A stretch of DNA of 64,000 bases from Chlorobium sp. N1. Its GTDB lineage: Bacteria; Bacteroidota; Chlorobiia; Chlorobiales; Chlorobiaceae. Made by a program: the position numbers and the translations under genes. Shown here piece after piece: positions 37,919 to 47,971 of the stretch. The stretch spans positions 310,001 to 374,000 of the forward strand of contig NZ_SJPA01000002.1 in NCBI RefSeq assembly GCF_004332115.1, given 5' to 3'. How positions within the stretch are numbered: the first letter of the stretch is position 1; every line of letters begins with the position of its first letter. The notes beneath the pieces were generated by a model. The model did not search any database, was not told where the DNA came from, and saw only the letters and a list, made by a program, of their open reading frames with translations.

Positions 37919-39255
37919 GGTCGTTCGGGCTCCGTTGAGGGTTCCTGCAGGAGCGGCTCTCCGGCGGCTTTCCTGCATGCGTAGGTGTTCATGACGAAGG
38001 CGTAGCGCGCCCGGAGGTTGCCGAGTTCGGCCTCGGCAAGCGAGGCTTCCGTGTCGAGCAAGTCGAGCGTGGTGGCCAGCCCGTTCAGGTGGCGGATCCG
38101 GGCGTTTTCGGCCGCGAGCCGGGCCTGCTCCACCTGCAGGGTGGTGGTGGCGATCATTTCGCGGCTGGTTTTCAGCGAGTTCAGGCTCTGGCGCACCTCC
38201 GCGCGGACCTGCTGCTCCGCATCGATCCGTTCCTGTTCGGCGGCACGCTCGCGGGCGAGCGCCCCGCGCCGTGCGGCGGCCGTCGCAAAGCCGGTGAAGA
38301 TCGGCACCTCGAGCCGCACGCCGGCGGAAGTGCTCTCTCGCATGGTGCCGAGGTCGGGGTCGGAATCCGGGAGCCAGCCGTTGCTCGTGCCCCAGGAGAG
38401 GGTGCCGGTGATTTTCGGCATCCCCTCGCGCCCGGCGAGCGATTTCTCCGCTTTTGCGGCGCGGGTCTTTTCGGCCGCGAGCTTCACTTCGAGCCGGTTC
38501 CCGAGCGCCTGCTCCTCGGCGGTTGCAGCCCGGTTCCCTTTTTCGTCGAGGGCGAACGAGCCGTTCAGCTCCAGCGGCTCGTCGTCCGGCACGGCGCAGA
38601 GGCGGCGGAGCGAGACCTCCTGGTTTCTGAGTTCGGTCTCGAGGTCGAGCCTGCGGTTCCGGGCCGAAGCGAGGCGCACCTCGGTCGTGAGCAGGTCGAA
38701 GCGGGTCGCCACCCCTTCATCGTAGCGTTTCCGGGTGACGTCGAGGTTCTTTTCCAGCGCGGCGATCTCCTTCTCCTGCACCTTGACGGCTTCGCGGAGG
38801 AAGAGCATGTCGTAGAAGATCTGGATGGTCGCCCAGGAGAGGTCGCGCTCGGCAAGCGCTTCTCGGTAGCCGGCCGCGCTTCGTCCCGCCAGGGCCATCT
38901 TCACGCTTTTGGCGGTTCGGCCGAAGTCGAAGAGCATCATTGATGCAGACAGTCTGGCGTCGTAGCTGTCGTTCGGCATGAACTGCTGGGCCTGGATCTG
39001 GTTGACCCGGTCGCGGTAGGCGTAGGTCGCCGTGCCTTCGATCCGGGGCAGCCAGCCGCTTCTTCTGGCCTGGACCGCCGCGTCGGAGGATTTCACCATC
39101 TCCCTTGCGCTTCGCAGGGCCGGGCTGTTCTCTTTCATGCTGCCGACCGCCTCGCGGAGGGTGAGCTCCCTGGCTTCGGCGTTCCTGTTGAGCGGCCAGT
39201 CGGCCGTAGTGGCGGCCAGGGTGATGAGCATCGCTGCGGCGAGGGTCCTGTTCAT
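37915..39255 (-). CDS. tolC: TolC-family outer membrane efflux protein
   Basis: The 446-residue protein has a signal peptide (MNRTLAAAMLITLAATTADW) and the two repeats of TolC: REAVGSMKENSPALRSAREMVK near the N-terminus and SAGVRLEVPIFTGFATAAARRGAL in the second half, with long coiled-coil helices. ATG 39255 gives the best signal; ATG 39267 is an alternative. It is first in the efflux operon, 45 bases after a consensus sigma54 promoter. Confidence 0.92.
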   Translation of the reverse strand: MNRTLAAAMLITLAATTADWPLNRNAEARELTLREAVGSMKENSPALRSAREMVKSSDAAVQARRSGWLPRIEGTATYAYRDRVNQIQAQQFMPNDSYDARLSASMMLFDFGRTAKSVKMALAGRSAAGYREALAERDLSWATIQIFYDMLFLREAVKVQEKEIAALEKNLDVTRKRYDEGVATRFDLLTTEVRLASARNRRLDLETELRNQEVSLRRLCAVPDDEPLELNGSFALDEKGNRAATAEEQALGNRLEVKLAAEKTRAAKAEKSLAGREGMPKITGTLSWGTSNGWLPDSDPDLGTMRESTSAGVRLEVPIFTGFATAAARRGALARERAAEQERIDAEQQVRAEVRQSLNSLKTSREMIATTTLQVEQARLAAENARIRHLNGLATTLDLLDTEASLAEAELGNLRARYAFVMNTYACRKAAGEPLLQEPSTEPERP

Positions 39256-39298
39256 GATCGGCGGCATTGGTGGTGAAGTTGCAGTGTATAGTGGGTAT

Positions 39299-39314
39299 TG
39301 CAATTCCTGTGCCA
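39299..39314 (-). promoter_or_regulatory. Sigma54 (-24/-12) promoter of the efflux operon
   Basis: TGGCACAGGAATTGCA on the minus strand exactly matches the TGGCACR-N4-TTGCW consensus with correct spacing. The expected transcript start is about 39288, giving a 5' leader of 20-35 bases to tolC. Confidence 0.88.
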
Positions 39315-39400
39315 GTCGAGGGGATGTCCGTCTTTCGCCGTAACGTACTGATAAACATGTGGTTATTTTCGGATGTTTTTACTCCTGGTTTTGGTTTTTC

Positions 39401-39423
39401 CTGAAAATTCAGAATATTCTGAA
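39401..39423. promoter_or_regulatory. Palindromic enhancer (UAS) for the sigma54 activator
   Basis: TTCAGAATATTCTGAA (39408-39423) is a perfect 16-bp palindrome and overlaps a second dyad CTGAAAATTCAG (39401-39412). Its centre is about 125 bases upstream of the predicted tolC transcript start, and 53 bases before the activator start. It is a likely activator-binding enhancer and may also autoregulate. Confidence 0.75.
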
Positions 39424-39468
39424 AAGAGTGTTCCGAAATTGCAGGAATGACGGCATATCCTCCGGCTC

Positions 39469-41568
39469 ATGACCTCCGATACACGCCTGGAATCCATCCG
39501 GCTGATGCAGTACATCAGCGACGCCGTGGGCACGCTCCGCGATCCCCGCGAGCTCTTCCACGCCCTTGCCGACAAGCTCCGGCTCATCTTCGAGTTCGAT
39601 TCGGCCGTCATCGTCACCCTCGACCGGGACCGGCGCCATGTGAGCGTCTTTTTCGAGATGCTTCGTTTCGAGCTCCCCCGGGGGTTGACGCGCGAAAAGC
39701 GCCTCATCGCCGGATCCTGGTTCGAACCGTTCCTTGCCGATCCTGCCGTCACCTCGTTCAATATCGAGGCCGAGCTGCGGGAGCATGGGGATGAGGCGTT
39801 CCCGGTCCTGAAGATCCTCTACGGCCTCGGCATGCGCCAGATTGTGCTCTCTCCGCTGCGCAGCGGGGGGCGGGTCATCGGGTTCCTCAACTTCGTCTCC
39901 CGCGAGGAGAGCGTCTGGAGCCGGGCCGACCGGGAGCTGCTCGAGGGGGTCTCCTCGCCCATCGCCATGGCGGTCAGCAACGCCATGGCTTATGAGGAGC
40001 TGCGCCAGAGCGAGGCCCAGACGGCCATGCAGCTGGCGGTCAACAATGCGCTCATGACCATCCGCGACCGGCGCAAGATGCTCCTGGCCGTCTGCGAGCA
40101 GATCAACAAGCTGGTTCCCTCCACCTTCCTCGGCATCAGGGTGTTCGGCGACGACGGCAGGCCCCGCCTGTTCGACAACTTCATGCAGGACGAGCACCAC
40201 CGGTTCGTGCCGGTTTCGGTCGAGGAGCGCCTCGAAGCCGTCGAGCCGGAGGTCGCGGTTCGCGAAAGCCTCGAGCTCATCGCCCGGCCGGGAGTCTTTT
40301 CAGGCGAAGCTTTCAGCCGCCTGGCCGAAGAGTACTCGCTGGTTGCCGAGGTTCGTGACAGGTACCGGATCGGCACCATCATGAGCGCGCAGCTCTGGGA
40401 TCTGCCGGGAAGCCGCGCGGGGGTCATCATCTCGGGCAGCGAGAGCCCTTTCGGCGAGGAGGATCTTGCGACCGTCGGACTCATCCTTCCCCAGCTCTCG
40501 CTCGCCCTGCAGAACTGGCTCGCCTTCGAGGAGATCGACAAGCTCCGCCGGAAGCTGGAGGGGGAGCGCACCTATCTGGTCGAGGAGATCAGCGCCGCGC
40601 ACAACTTCGAGGAGATCATCGGCCAGAGCGCGGCCCTTTCTGCCGTGCAGCGCCGGGTGAGCCAGGTGGCGCCGACCGACGCGACCGTCCTCATCGAAGG
40701 GGAGACCGGTACCGGCAAGGAGCTTTTCGCCCGCGCCATCCACAACCTTTCTCCCCGGCGCCGCAGCGTGCTCGTCAAGGTCAACTGCGCAGCCCTTCCT
40801 GCAACCCTCATCGAGAGCGAGCTCTTCGGCCATGAAAAAGGCAGCTTTACGGGGGCCGGTGCCCGGCGCATCGGCAAGTTCGAGCTCGCCGACGGCGGCA
40901 CCATCTTCCTCGACGAGGTCGGCGAACTGCCCCCCGAGATGCAGGCCAAGATGCTGCGCGTACTCCAGGAGCGGGAGCTCGAGCGCGTCGGCGGAGGGCG
41001 CGTCATTCCGGTCGACGTGCGCGTCATCGCGGCCACCAACCGCGACCTGCGGCGGGAGGTCCGGGAGGGGAGGTTCCGCGAAGACCTTTACTTCCGCCTG
41101 AACGCGTTCCCGATCGCCATTCCGCCGCTGCGCGAGCGCCACGGCGACATTCCGATGCTTGCCGTGCACTTCGCCCGGAAGTTCGCGCGCGAGTTCGGCA
41201 GGCCCGAGCGTGCCATCCGCGAGGTCGACATGCAGGAACTCGCCCTGCGCCCCTGGAAGGGCAACGTCCGCGAACTCGCCCATGTCGTCGAGCAGTCGGT
41301 CATCGTCTCCGAGGGCAGTTTCCTGGATTTCTCCGCCGTGCTCACCCATTTGGCCGCTTCCGGCATCGATGTTCCCCGGGAGCAGCAGACCATGGAGGCG
41401 TTCGAGGATGAGGTGCGGCGGATGGAGCGCCGGCTCATCCTCGACGTTCTCAGGAGTGCGGGCGGGCGCGTCAGCGGCAAGGGCGGTGCGGCCGAGCGGC
41501 TCGGGATGCATCCGAAAACCCTCTACAGCCGCATCGACAAGCTCGGCATCCGAAAGCAGCATAGCTGA
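39469..41568 (+). CDS. GAF-type sigma54-dependent transcription activator (FhlA/NorR-like)
   Basis: The 699-residue enhancer-binding protein has two GAF-type sensor regions (about 17-180 and 190-365), an AAA+ domain with Walker A GETGTGKE (near 411), the sigma54-contact loop GSFTGA (near 458; the usual GAFTGA has Ala at position 2), and Walker [12 protein letters not shown] (near 476). The C-terminal Fis-type helix-turn-helix is in [23 protein letters not shown]. It is divergent from the efflux operon, which has a sigma54 promoter, so it likely controls it. The ligand is unknown. Confidence 0.93.
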   Translation: MTSDTRLESIRLMQYISDAVGTLRDPRELFHALADKLRLIFEFDSAVIVTLDRDRRHVSVFFEMLRFELPRGLTREKRLIAGSWFEPFLADPAVTSFNIEAELREHGDEAFPVLKILYGLGMRQIVLSPLRSGGRVIGFLNFVSREESVWSRADRELLEGVSSPIAMAVSNAMAYEELRQSEAQTAMQLAVNNALMTIRDRRKMLLAVCEQINKLVPSTFLGIRVFGDDGRPRLFDNFMQDEHHRFVPVSVEERLEAVEPEVAVRESLELIARPGVFSGEAFSRLAEEYSLVAEVRDRYRIGTIMSAQLWDLPGSRAGVIISGSESPFGEEDLATVGLILPQLSLALQNWLAFEEIDKLRRKLEGERTYLVEEISAAHNFEEIIGQSAALSAVQRRVSQVAPTDATVLIEGETGTGKELFARAIHNLSPRRRSVLVKVNCAALPATLIESELFGHEKGSFTGAGARRIGKFELADGGTIFLDEVGELPPEMQAKMLRVLQERELERVGGGRVIPVDVRVIAATNRDLRREVREGRFREDLYFRLNAFPIAIPPLRERHGDIPMLAVHFARKFAREFGRPERAIREVDMQELALRPWKGNVRELAHVVEQSVIVSEGSFLDFSAVLTHLAASGIDVPREQQTMEAFEDEVRRMERRLILDVLRSAGGRVSGKGGAAERLGMHPKTLYSRIDKLGIRKQHS

Positions 41569-41691
41569 AGGGCGGTTTCCTGCTACGCCTTTGGTGCGGA
41601 TTTGCGTACATTTCAAACGATGAGGCCGCCGGGGTGCTTTCCTCCATGAGCGCACTGCGATGCTGTTCGGGAACCACCAATGCACACCGCC

Positions 41692-42483
41692 ATGAAACAC
41701 ACCGTACGTCTGTTCGCATTCTTCCTTTTTTCCATCATGCTGTTTGTGGCCTGCAAGGGCCAGGGCGCCTCGGAGAGGGTCGGCACCGCCGATCCGGCAA
41801 ATCCCTTCGAAGGCGTGTTGAGCATGAAGACCGTGATCCCCGGCACGGGTGCCACGACGACGAAGATCATCGTCGGAGAGGGCGGTATCCGCACCGAAAG
41901 TACCGCCAGCCTCGCCGGGCTTTCCGGCCGGGTGCCGGTAACCGTGCTCTTCCAGGCTTCGGAACCCGGCCGCATCTATGTGCTCAACGATGCGGCAAGA
42001 ACCTATACGTTCTTCGACGCGCCGGAGCCGCAGGCGGACGATGCCGTCGATCCGGTCGCGGGGGCCGGTGTGGAGCGGCTCGGCGAGGAGGTGGTGAACG
42101 GCTACCCTGCGACGCACGTGCGTATTGCCGGAAACGGGAGCGGGGAGTCGGTCGAGCTTTGGCTGAACGGCGACCTTCTGGACTCTGTGGCCTGGACCCG
42201 CATGCAGGCCGCAAACCGCGAAGCCGCCTTGCTCGTTGCCCGGAAACTCCGCAGTGCCGGTCTCGAGGGGTTCCCGGTCAGGATCCTCCACCACCCCTCC
42301 GGAGTGGTGACCGATCTTGTGGGGCTGGAACGGATGCGGCCGGATCCCGCGCTTTTCCGCCTTCCGGCGCACTACCGCAAAGCCGATCTGCGCGGCATCG
42401 AAGCGCAGCGGCTCTCGCCGGAGGCTATCGAGGGCATCAGGAAGGCCGCCGAACAGCTGCAGCGCCGGCTTGAGGCGCGCTGA
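41692..42483 (+). CDS. Putative lipoprotein (DUF4412-like)
   Basis: The 263-residue protein has a signal peptide and lipobox (FSIMLFVAC, Cys about 21), then a beta-rich domain: GVLSMKTVIPGTGATTTKIIVGEGGIRTE... and a later section with NGYPATHVRI. The pattern resembles DUF4412-type proteins of unknown function. I prefer ATG 41692 over the ATG four codons before because it begins the signal. It follows the sigma54 regulator by 123 bases; no terminator was seen between them. Confidence 0.7.
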   Translation: MKHTVRLFAFFLFSIMLFVACKGQGASERVGTADPANPFEGVLSMKTVIPGTGATTTKIIVGEGGIRTESTASLAGLSGRVPVTVLFQASEPGRIYVLNDAARTYTFFDAPEPQADDAVDPVAGAGVERLGEEVVNGYPATHVRIAGNGSGESVELWLNGDLLDSVAWTRMQAANREAALLVARKLRSAGLEGFPVRILHHPSGVVTDLVGLERMRPDPALFRLPAHYRKADLRGIEAQRLSPEAIEGIRKAAEQLQRRLEAR

Positions 42484-42659
42484 AAAGGGAGCGGGGGCTG
42501 CGCTGTGTCATAATGACCCCCGGTGTATCAACCCGTGATGCCGGCGCGGGCACCGCATTCTCTCCATCAGGCGGCGGTTCGTCGTGGTACGGTTCTTGCC
42601 GAAGTGGTACGGGCCCCGGCCCGTGAACCCCGCGTTTCGTCAACCTGAACCCGATCGCC

Positions 42660-43313
42660 ATGCAGAGCCGCACCGCAGCCGTCCCCCCTCTTTTCCATAC
42701 CGCTCTTCTCTTGCTTTTCCTTGCCGTTTTTGCCGGATGCTCAAACCCCAGGGCGGCCAGTGAGTCGAATTTCCGTAAAGCGGTCGAGGCTTCGATCGAC
42801 CGGCAGCTGCGGGTGAGGGTCGAAGAGTTTCCGCGCTCGCAGTACGATCAGGTGCCGGAGGCGTTCAGCCCTGAAGCGGGCGATATCGTGCTGCGGGTCC
42901 AGTCGCGCAGTTCATGGGCGTCGGCTCGGACGGCCGGAAGCCTCATGGACGACCTGGTGAAGGCGGGTATCGCCGAGGTGGTCTGCACCGACCGGCCGTT
43001 CGGCTCATGGTTCAAGACCCGTTACAGCGTCTACCTCCTGAAGAAGTCGAAGCAGAAGGAGGTGGAGTTTCTGCGAAGCGGCTCGGGATCAGACGCGGAG
43101 TACGCCTTTCCCATCGGGCGGGTCGCGGTGGGCCGCATCATCCGCTGGACCGAGCCGGCGGAGGGCATGGGGGTGAGGATGAGTACGGTCGAGTATACCA
43201 GAAAGGTGGCCGGCGCCCCGAAGTGGGCCCGTTCGGTTCTCGGGTCGGCGGTTTCGAAGGAGCCGGAGTCGATCAAGCTGGTGCTGACGAACAGGGGATG
43301 GGAGGCGGAATGA
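42660..43313 (+). CDS. Putative lipoprotein of unknown family
   Basis: The 217-residue protein has a signal and lipobox LAVFAGC (Cys about 27). The mature part mixes beta strands with charged residues. I do not recognise the family. It is 176 bases after the previous lipoprotein, a region containing only GC-rich sequence with a short direct repeat (GTGGTACGG twice). It is convergent with the SEC-C gene. Confidence 0.65.
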   Translation: MQSRTAAVPPLFHTALLLLFLAVFAGCSNPRAASESNFRKAVEASIDRQLRVRVEEFPRSQYDQVPEAFSPEAGDIVLRVQSRSSWASARTAGSLMDDLVKAGIAEVVCTDRPFGSWFKTRYSVYLLKKSKQKEVEFLRSGSGSDAEYAFPIGRVAVGRIIRWTEPAEGMGVRMSTVEYTRKVAGAPKWARSVLGSAVSKEPESIKLVLTNRGWEAE

Positions 43314-43343
43314 CTCCTCCCGCCCTGCCGGCCCGGCTGCTGT

Positions 43344-44360
43344 TCAGCGGAGCCGGATGTCGACGGCCTCCCAGAGGAGCGGCAGGGCCCTGATGCGGTA
43401 CCTCTCGATGGGATCCTCTCCCGTCACGCGCTCTTTTTCAATGACTTCCGCCAGCCCGAAAAACCCCGCGAACCGGTCCATCGCCCTGAGCAGGTAGCAC
43501 CCCCCGGCTTCGCTTTCGGGGGTGGTCCATCTTTTCTCGGGCGCCTCCTGCAGGATTGCCGGAAATGCCCGCAGGAAGGCTTCCGCGTAGAACCTTCCTG
43601 GGCGCATCTCTTCCCCGAACCTCCTGAGCAGATGGAGCGTGAAGAGGAAGGACTGCTGGATGATGCGGAACGCCGGGTATCCGTCGCTGTAGCCCCAGTT
43701 GAACTGCGTGGCGTAGGTCCTCAGCAGCTCCGGCCAGACGCCCGCCATGCCGTGCCGGTCGACGAGGGTGAGGCATTTCCTGCTGAGGATGAAGCGTCCC
43801 CGGTATTTTCGGACAAGCCCGGCGAGTTCCGCGAGATTGCGCACGATATGGAGTTCCCAGTAGTCCTGCTCTTTGTTGATGTTCCAGCTGTGCCGTCCGT
43901 AGCTGATGGTCTCCTTTCCCGTGACGCCTAGCGCGACCTCGCGCAGGGCGGCTCTCGGGAGGTTGCCCGTCGCGGTCGGCTTGAGCCCCTTTTTGCCGAT
44001 TGCTTCGGCAAGCGCCTTGAAGATCGTGGTGGCGGGCGCTTCGGGTTCGTGCGGCAGCGGGTCGGAAAAACGGACAAGCTCAGGGCTTGCCGTCGGGAAG
44101 CTGAGGAAACGGTGCATCTGTTCGGGGGAGAGTCCTGCGAAATCGTCGCGGGGCGCCTGGTTGCGGCTGCGCATGAACCCGTTCATGAACTCCTGGAGCT
44201 CTTCGAGGGATGAGAACTGCCGCTGTTTGCTCTCCCTTTCGATGGCCGCCCTGATCTCGTCGGCGGGTGAGGGGGCGTTGGCTGGCGCGATGCGGAAGCA
44301 GCATTCGCTGAAGGGCTTGCCGCTGCCGCAGGGGCATGGTATCGGGTGGATGGTGTTCAT
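43344..44360 (-). CDS. SEC-C motif protein
   Basis: The 338-residue protein begins with a SEC-C zinc motif (CPCGSGKPFSECC, residues 9-21), as at the end of SecA and in other metal-binding proteins. The remainder is helical without a recognised catalytic motif, and a late segment (FRIIQQSFLFTLHLLRRFGEEM) is amphipathic. The function is unknown. It lies 24 bases from the aminotransferase gene, which runs in the same direction. Confidence 0.8.
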   Translation of the reverse strand: MNTIHPIPCPCGSGKPFSECCFRIAPANAPSPADEIRAAIERESKQRQFSSLEELQEFMNGFMRSRNQAPRDDFAGLSPEQMHRFLSFPTASPELVRFSDPLPHEPEAPATTIFKALAEAIGKKGLKPTATGNLPRAALREVALGVTGKETISYGRHSWNINKEQDYWELHIVRNLAELAGLVRKYRGRFILSRKCLTLVDRHGMAGVWPELLRTYATQFNWGYSDGYPAFRIIQQSFLFTLHLLRRFGEEMRPGRFYAEAFLRAFPAILQEAPEKRWTTPESEAGGCYLLRAMDRFAGFFGLAEVIEKERVTGEDPIERYRIRALPLLWEAVDIRLR

Positions 44361-44384
44361 CGGGCGGTTTTTCTTTCGGCGGTT

Positions 44385-45578
44385 TCAGCCGCAGCATTCC
44401 CGGATGGCTTCGGCGATGAGCGGGATTCCCCGTTCTATCTCTTCCGGGGTGTTGTTGCAGTAGGAGAGCCGCATGGTGTTCCGGCGCACGCCTTCGGGGT
44501 CGAACGTGCTGCCGGTGACGAAGACCGTTCCCGCCTCTATGGCTTTCTCAAGAACCCGTGCGGCGTCGGCGCCTTCCGGCAGGGTGAGCCAGATGTAGAA
44601 CCCTCCCCTCGGTTCACTCCATTCGACATAGTCCGGTAGGTGGCGGCGGAGCGCATCGGTCATGGCCCGTGCCCGGTCGCGGTACTCGCTTTGCACCCGT
44701 TCGACGTACCCTTCCATCATCCCCGATCGGATGGCGGCGTCGGCAAGCACCTGGGTGAAGCTCGGCGAGCAGGCGTCGGAAGACTGTTTGATGAGTTCGC
44801 ATTTCCCGTAAATCGCCTCCGGGGCGAGCAGCCAGCCGAGTCGCAGGCCGGGCCCCAGGATCTTGGAGAACGAGCCGGTGTAGCAGATCTCCACGCCGTC
44901 GTGCGGGAGGGCTTGCATGGGAATCAGCCGATCCCGGTCCTCGGGATGGAAGAAGAGGTCTCCGTAGGCGTCGTCTTCGATGAGCGGTATGCCGCTCCCG
45001 CGGAGCGTGTCGATGAGCTCCCGCTTGCGCCGCTCGCCGTAGAGGATGCCGGCGGGGTTGTGGAAGTAGGGGGTCACGTAGAGGAACTTCGGCTTCGGGC
45101 CTTCCCCCAGCGCTTTTTCCAGGGTTTCGATGTCGATCCCTTCCGCGTCCAGCGGGATGCTCCGCACCTCGGCGCCGGCGGCTCGGAAGGCCGCAATGGC
45201 CCCGATGAAGCAGGGGCGCTCGGTGAGCACCCGGTCCCCGGGGTCGACGAAGGCCCTGGCCAGCAGGTTCAGTGCCTGCTGGGAGCCGGTGGTGATGAGG
45301 ATGCGGTTGCCCTCCATCTGCAGCCCCTTCCGCCGCAGCCGTTCGGCCAGGGATTCGAGGAGGGAGGGGAGCCCCTGGGTGGGGCCGTACTGGAATGCCG
45401 AGCGTTTTTCCCTGTCGGACAGGCCCCGGAAGAGCTCTTCGACCTCTTCGACCGGGAAGAGCTCGTTTGCCGGCATGCCTCCGGCGAACGAGATGATGTC
45501 GGGCTGCGAGGCAAGGCTCATGAGGTCGCGTATCGCCGATGAACGGAGCGCGGAGGCGCTCCTGCTGAATGTCGCCAT
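44385..45578 (-). CDS. PLP-dependent aminotransferase (LysN/MocR-like class I)
   Basis: The 397-residue fold-type I aminotransferase shows ISFAGGMPANELFPVEE, QYGPTQGLPSLLESLAERL, NRILITTGSQQALNLLARAF and the lysine Schiff-base motif YTGSFSKILGPGLRLGW. It is related to 2-aminoadipate and aromatic aminotransferases. Given iorA, iorB and paaK downstream in the same direction, it may make arylpyruvates from aromatic amino acids (inference). Confidence 0.88.
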   Translation of the reverse strand: MATFSRSASALRSSAIRDLMSLASQPDIISFAGGMPANELFPVEEVEELFRGLSDREKRSAFQYGPTQGLPSLLESLAERLRRKGLQMEGNRILITTGSQQALNLLARAFVDPGDRVLTERPCFIGAIAAFRAAGAEVRSIPLDAEGIDIETLEKALGEGPKPKFLYVTPYFHNPAGILYGERRKRELIDTLRGSGIPLIEDDAYGDLFFHPEDRDRLIPMQALPHDGVEICYTGSFSKILGPGLRLGWLLAPEAIYGKCELIKQSSDACSPSFTQVLADAAIRSGMMEGYVERVQSEYRDRARAMTDALRRHLPDYVEWSEPRGGFYIWLTLPEGADAARVLEKAIEAGTVFVTGSTFDPEGVRRNTMRLSYCNNTPEEIERGIPLIAEAIRECCG

Positions 45579-45593
45579 CGTTTCTCCCTCCCC

Positions 45594-46022
45594 TCAGAGC
45601 TGGTAGATGTCGCCGGCGCGCACGAGCTCGAGCCGGTGCTGGCTCAGCACCCGGATGGCAGCCTGCGCCTCGTCGGTGCGGATGACCACCGTCGCCCGTC
45701 CCTCGGCAGAGGCGAAGGCGTACATGTAGTCGACCGGAACGCCGTTCTCCGAGAGGATTTCGAGTGCGTGGTGGAGGCTGCCCGGTTTGTCCGGGATGAT
45801 GAGGCAGATGACGTCGGTGACCTTGACGGCGAAGCCCCGCTCCCTCAGCACCCGTTCGGCGATCTCGGGTTTGCCCACGATCATGCGGAGGATCCCGTAG
45901 TCGGTGGAGTCTGCGATGCTGAATGCCGAGATGTTGATGTCGTGCTCGGCGAGCACGCCGGTCAGCTCGGTGAGCCGGCCGGTGCGGTTTTCCAGAAAGA
46001 CCGAGAGCTGTCGGATGATCAT
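45594..46022 (-). CDS. Tandem ACT-domain protein
   Basis: The 142-residue protein has two ACT domains (IIRQLSVFLENRTGRLTELTGVLAEHDINISAF, and VICLIIPDKPGSLHHALEILSENGVPVDYMYAFAS). Such proteins sense amino acids. Located between paaK and the aminotransferase gene in one operon, it probably senses an aromatic amino acid or related ligand. Start ATG 46022. Confidence 0.9.
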   Translation of the reverse strand: MIIRQLSVFLENRTGRLTELTGVLAEHDINISAFSIADSTDYGILRMIVGKPEIAERVLRERGFAVKVTDVICLIIPDKPGSLHHALEILSENGVPVDYMYAFASAEGRATVVIRTDEAQAAIRVLSQHRLELVRAGDIYQL

Positions 46023-46040
46023 GGTTTCCTTTCCTCCTCG

Positions 46041-47339
46041 TTAGGATTTCCTGTTGTCGATGACGCGGCGGGCCTTGCCCATGCTGCGCTCGATCGTGCC
46101 CGGCTCGACGAGCCGTACGGCGGCCGTGAGCCCGAGCATGCTGGCGATGGCCGACTGGATCTTTTTTCTCAGCCCCTCGAGCTCCCTGACCTCGTCGCTG
46201 AAGAACGCCTCTTCGACTTCGACCTGGACTTCAAGGGTGTCGAGGTTGTGCTCGCGGTCGACCGTGAGCAGGTAGTGGGGGCGGGTCTCGCTCATCTCGA
46301 GCAGTACCGACTCGACCTGCGAGGGGAAGACGTTGACGCCGCGGATGATGAGCATGTCGTCGGAGCGGCCGACGCACTTGTCCATGCGCACCAGCGTCCT
46401 GCCGCACTCGCAGCGCTCGGCGTGCAGGCGCGTGAGGTCACGCGTGCGGTAGCGGATGAGCGGCATGGCCTCTTTCGTGGCCGGCGTGAAGACCAGCTCG
46501 CCGAGCTCGCCGTAGGGGAGCACCTCGCCGGTGTCGGGGTTGACGATTTCGGGGATGAAGTGGTCCTCGAAGATGTGCATGCCCGACTGGCAGCTGCATT
46601 CCATCGAGACGCCGGGGCCGATGACCTCGCTGAGGCCGTAGATGTCGAAGGCCTTCAGGCCGAGCAGGCGCTCGACCTCCGAGCGCATCCCTTCGGTCCA
46701 GGGCTCGGCGCCGAAGATGCCGGCTTTCAGGCGGATGTCGCCGGGTGCGATCTTCTCCTCCATGATGGCCTCTCCGAGGAAGGCCGCGTAGGAGGGGGTG
46801 CAGGCCAGGGCCGTGGAGCCGAAGTCCACCATCAGCTGGAGCTGCTTCTTCGTGTTGCCCCCAGAGATGGGGATGACCGAGGCGCCGACGGCCTCGGCAC
46901 CGTAGTGGAGGCCGAGGCCTCCGGTGAAGAGCCCGTAGCCGTAGGCGACCTGGATGATGTCGGAGGCGGTGATGCCGGCCATGGTGAGCGATCGGGCGAC
47001 CACCTCGCTCCACATCGCGATGTCCTGCTTCGTGTAGCCGACGACGGTCGGCTTGCCGGTCGTGCCGCTCGAGGCGTGCAGCCGCACGATTCCTTCCTGC
47101 GGGACGGTGAAGAGCCCGAAGGGGTAGTTGTCGCGCAGGTCCTGCTTGGTGGTGAAGGGGAGCTTTGAAAGGTCGTCGATGCTTCTGATGTCGCCGGGCT
47201 GTATGCCGAGTTCCTCGAGGCGGCGGCGGTAGAACGGGACGGTGTTCCATACCCGCCGGACCATCGCCGAGAGGCGCTCGCCCTGGAGTTTGCGCATCTC
47301 TTCGCGCTCCATGCATTCGTACTGACGGTTCCAGATCAT
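46041..47339 (-). CDS. paaK: Phenylacetate-CoA ligase
   Basis: The 432-residue adenylate-forming ligase shows the AMP-binding motif [15 protein letters not shown], and [32 protein letters not shown] near the C-terminus. It makes arylacetyl-CoA. It starts with an ATG overlapping the iorB stop, so it is translationally coupled with iorB. Confidence 0.93.
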   Translation of the reverse strand: MIWNRQYECMEREEMRKLQGERLSAMVRRVWNTVPFYRRRLEELGIQPGDIRSIDDLSKLPFTTKQDLRDNYPFGLFTVPQEGIVRLHASSGTTGKPTVVGYTKQDIAMWSEVVARSLTMAGITASDIIQVAYGYGLFTGGLGLHYGAEAVGASVIPISGGNTKKQLQLMVDFGSTALACTPSYAAFLGEAIMEEKIAPGDIRLKAGIFGAEPWTEGMRSEVERLLGLKAFDIYGLSEVIGPGVSMECSCQSGMHIFEDHFIPEIVNPDTGEVLPYGELGELVFTPATKEAMPLIRYRTRDLTRLHAERCECGRTLVRMDKCVGRSDDMLIIRGVNVFPSQVESVLLEMSETRPHYLLTVDREHNLDTLEVQVEVEEAFFSDEVRELEGLRKKIQSAIASMLGLTAAVRLVEPGTIERSMGKARRVIDNRKS

Positions 47340-47971
47340 GCCGTTTCGCTGGTTGTGGGCCCCTCGCAGGAGGCGGCCTGTTCTTGGGATGCTTCAAGGC
47401 CTCTCTGGAAGGCCCGGATGTTCATGTCGACGACCTCGGCCCCTTTCCTTCGGAACAGCTCGCCGATGGCCGCCTCGATCCGCTCGGGGGGGATGGCGAT
47501 GAAGGGCGCGGCCGCGCCGAGCACCACCATGTTCGAGGCTTTCTGGCTGCCGCATCCGATGGCGATCCGATGGGCCTCGACGAGGACCGGCCTTCCGGAG
47601 CGGAGCAGTTCGCGGCGGACCTCCTCCATCGGGGGGTAGCCTTCCATGTTGACGACCGGCTCCATGGCCGTGACCAGACGGCCGGCGGCGGCAAGGAAGG
47701 GACGGTGGCGCAGCGCTTCGAGCGGTTCGACCGAGATCAGGAGGTCGGCCGTGCCTCGGGCGATGAGGTCGCTGTGGATGGGACGGTCGGACAGGCGCAG
47801 GTGGGACTCGACGGCGCCGCCCCGCTGGCTCATGCCGTGCACCTCCGCCTGGCGGATCTCGAGGCCGCCGTGGAGGGCCGCCAGGTCGATGACGGCCGCG
47901 ATGCTGAGGATGCCCTGTCCCCCGACGCCGGCCAGGATGATGTCCTGTTTCATACTCATACTCGTACTCAT
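47336..47971 (-). CDS. iorB: Indolepyruvate oxidoreductase beta subunit
   Basis: The 211-residue protein is the gamma-domain subunit of the 2-oxoacid oxidoreductase family: [21 protein letters not shown], then [20 protein letters not shown], are diagnostic. It pairs with IorA. The start is ATG 47971, overlapping the iorA stop. It converts arylpyruvates to arylacetyl-CoA (or the reverse) with ferredoxin. Confidence 0.94.
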   Translation of the reverse strand: MSTSMSMKQDIILAGVGGQGILSIAAVIDLAALHGGLEIRQAEVHGMSQRGGAVESHLRLSDRPIHSDLIARGTADLLISVEPLEALRHRPFLAAAGRLVTAMEPVVNMEGYPPMEEVRRELLRSGRPVLVEAHRIAIGCGSQKASNMVVLGAAAPFIAIPPERIEAAIGELFRRKGAEVVDMNIRAFQRGLEASQEQAASCEGPTTSETA

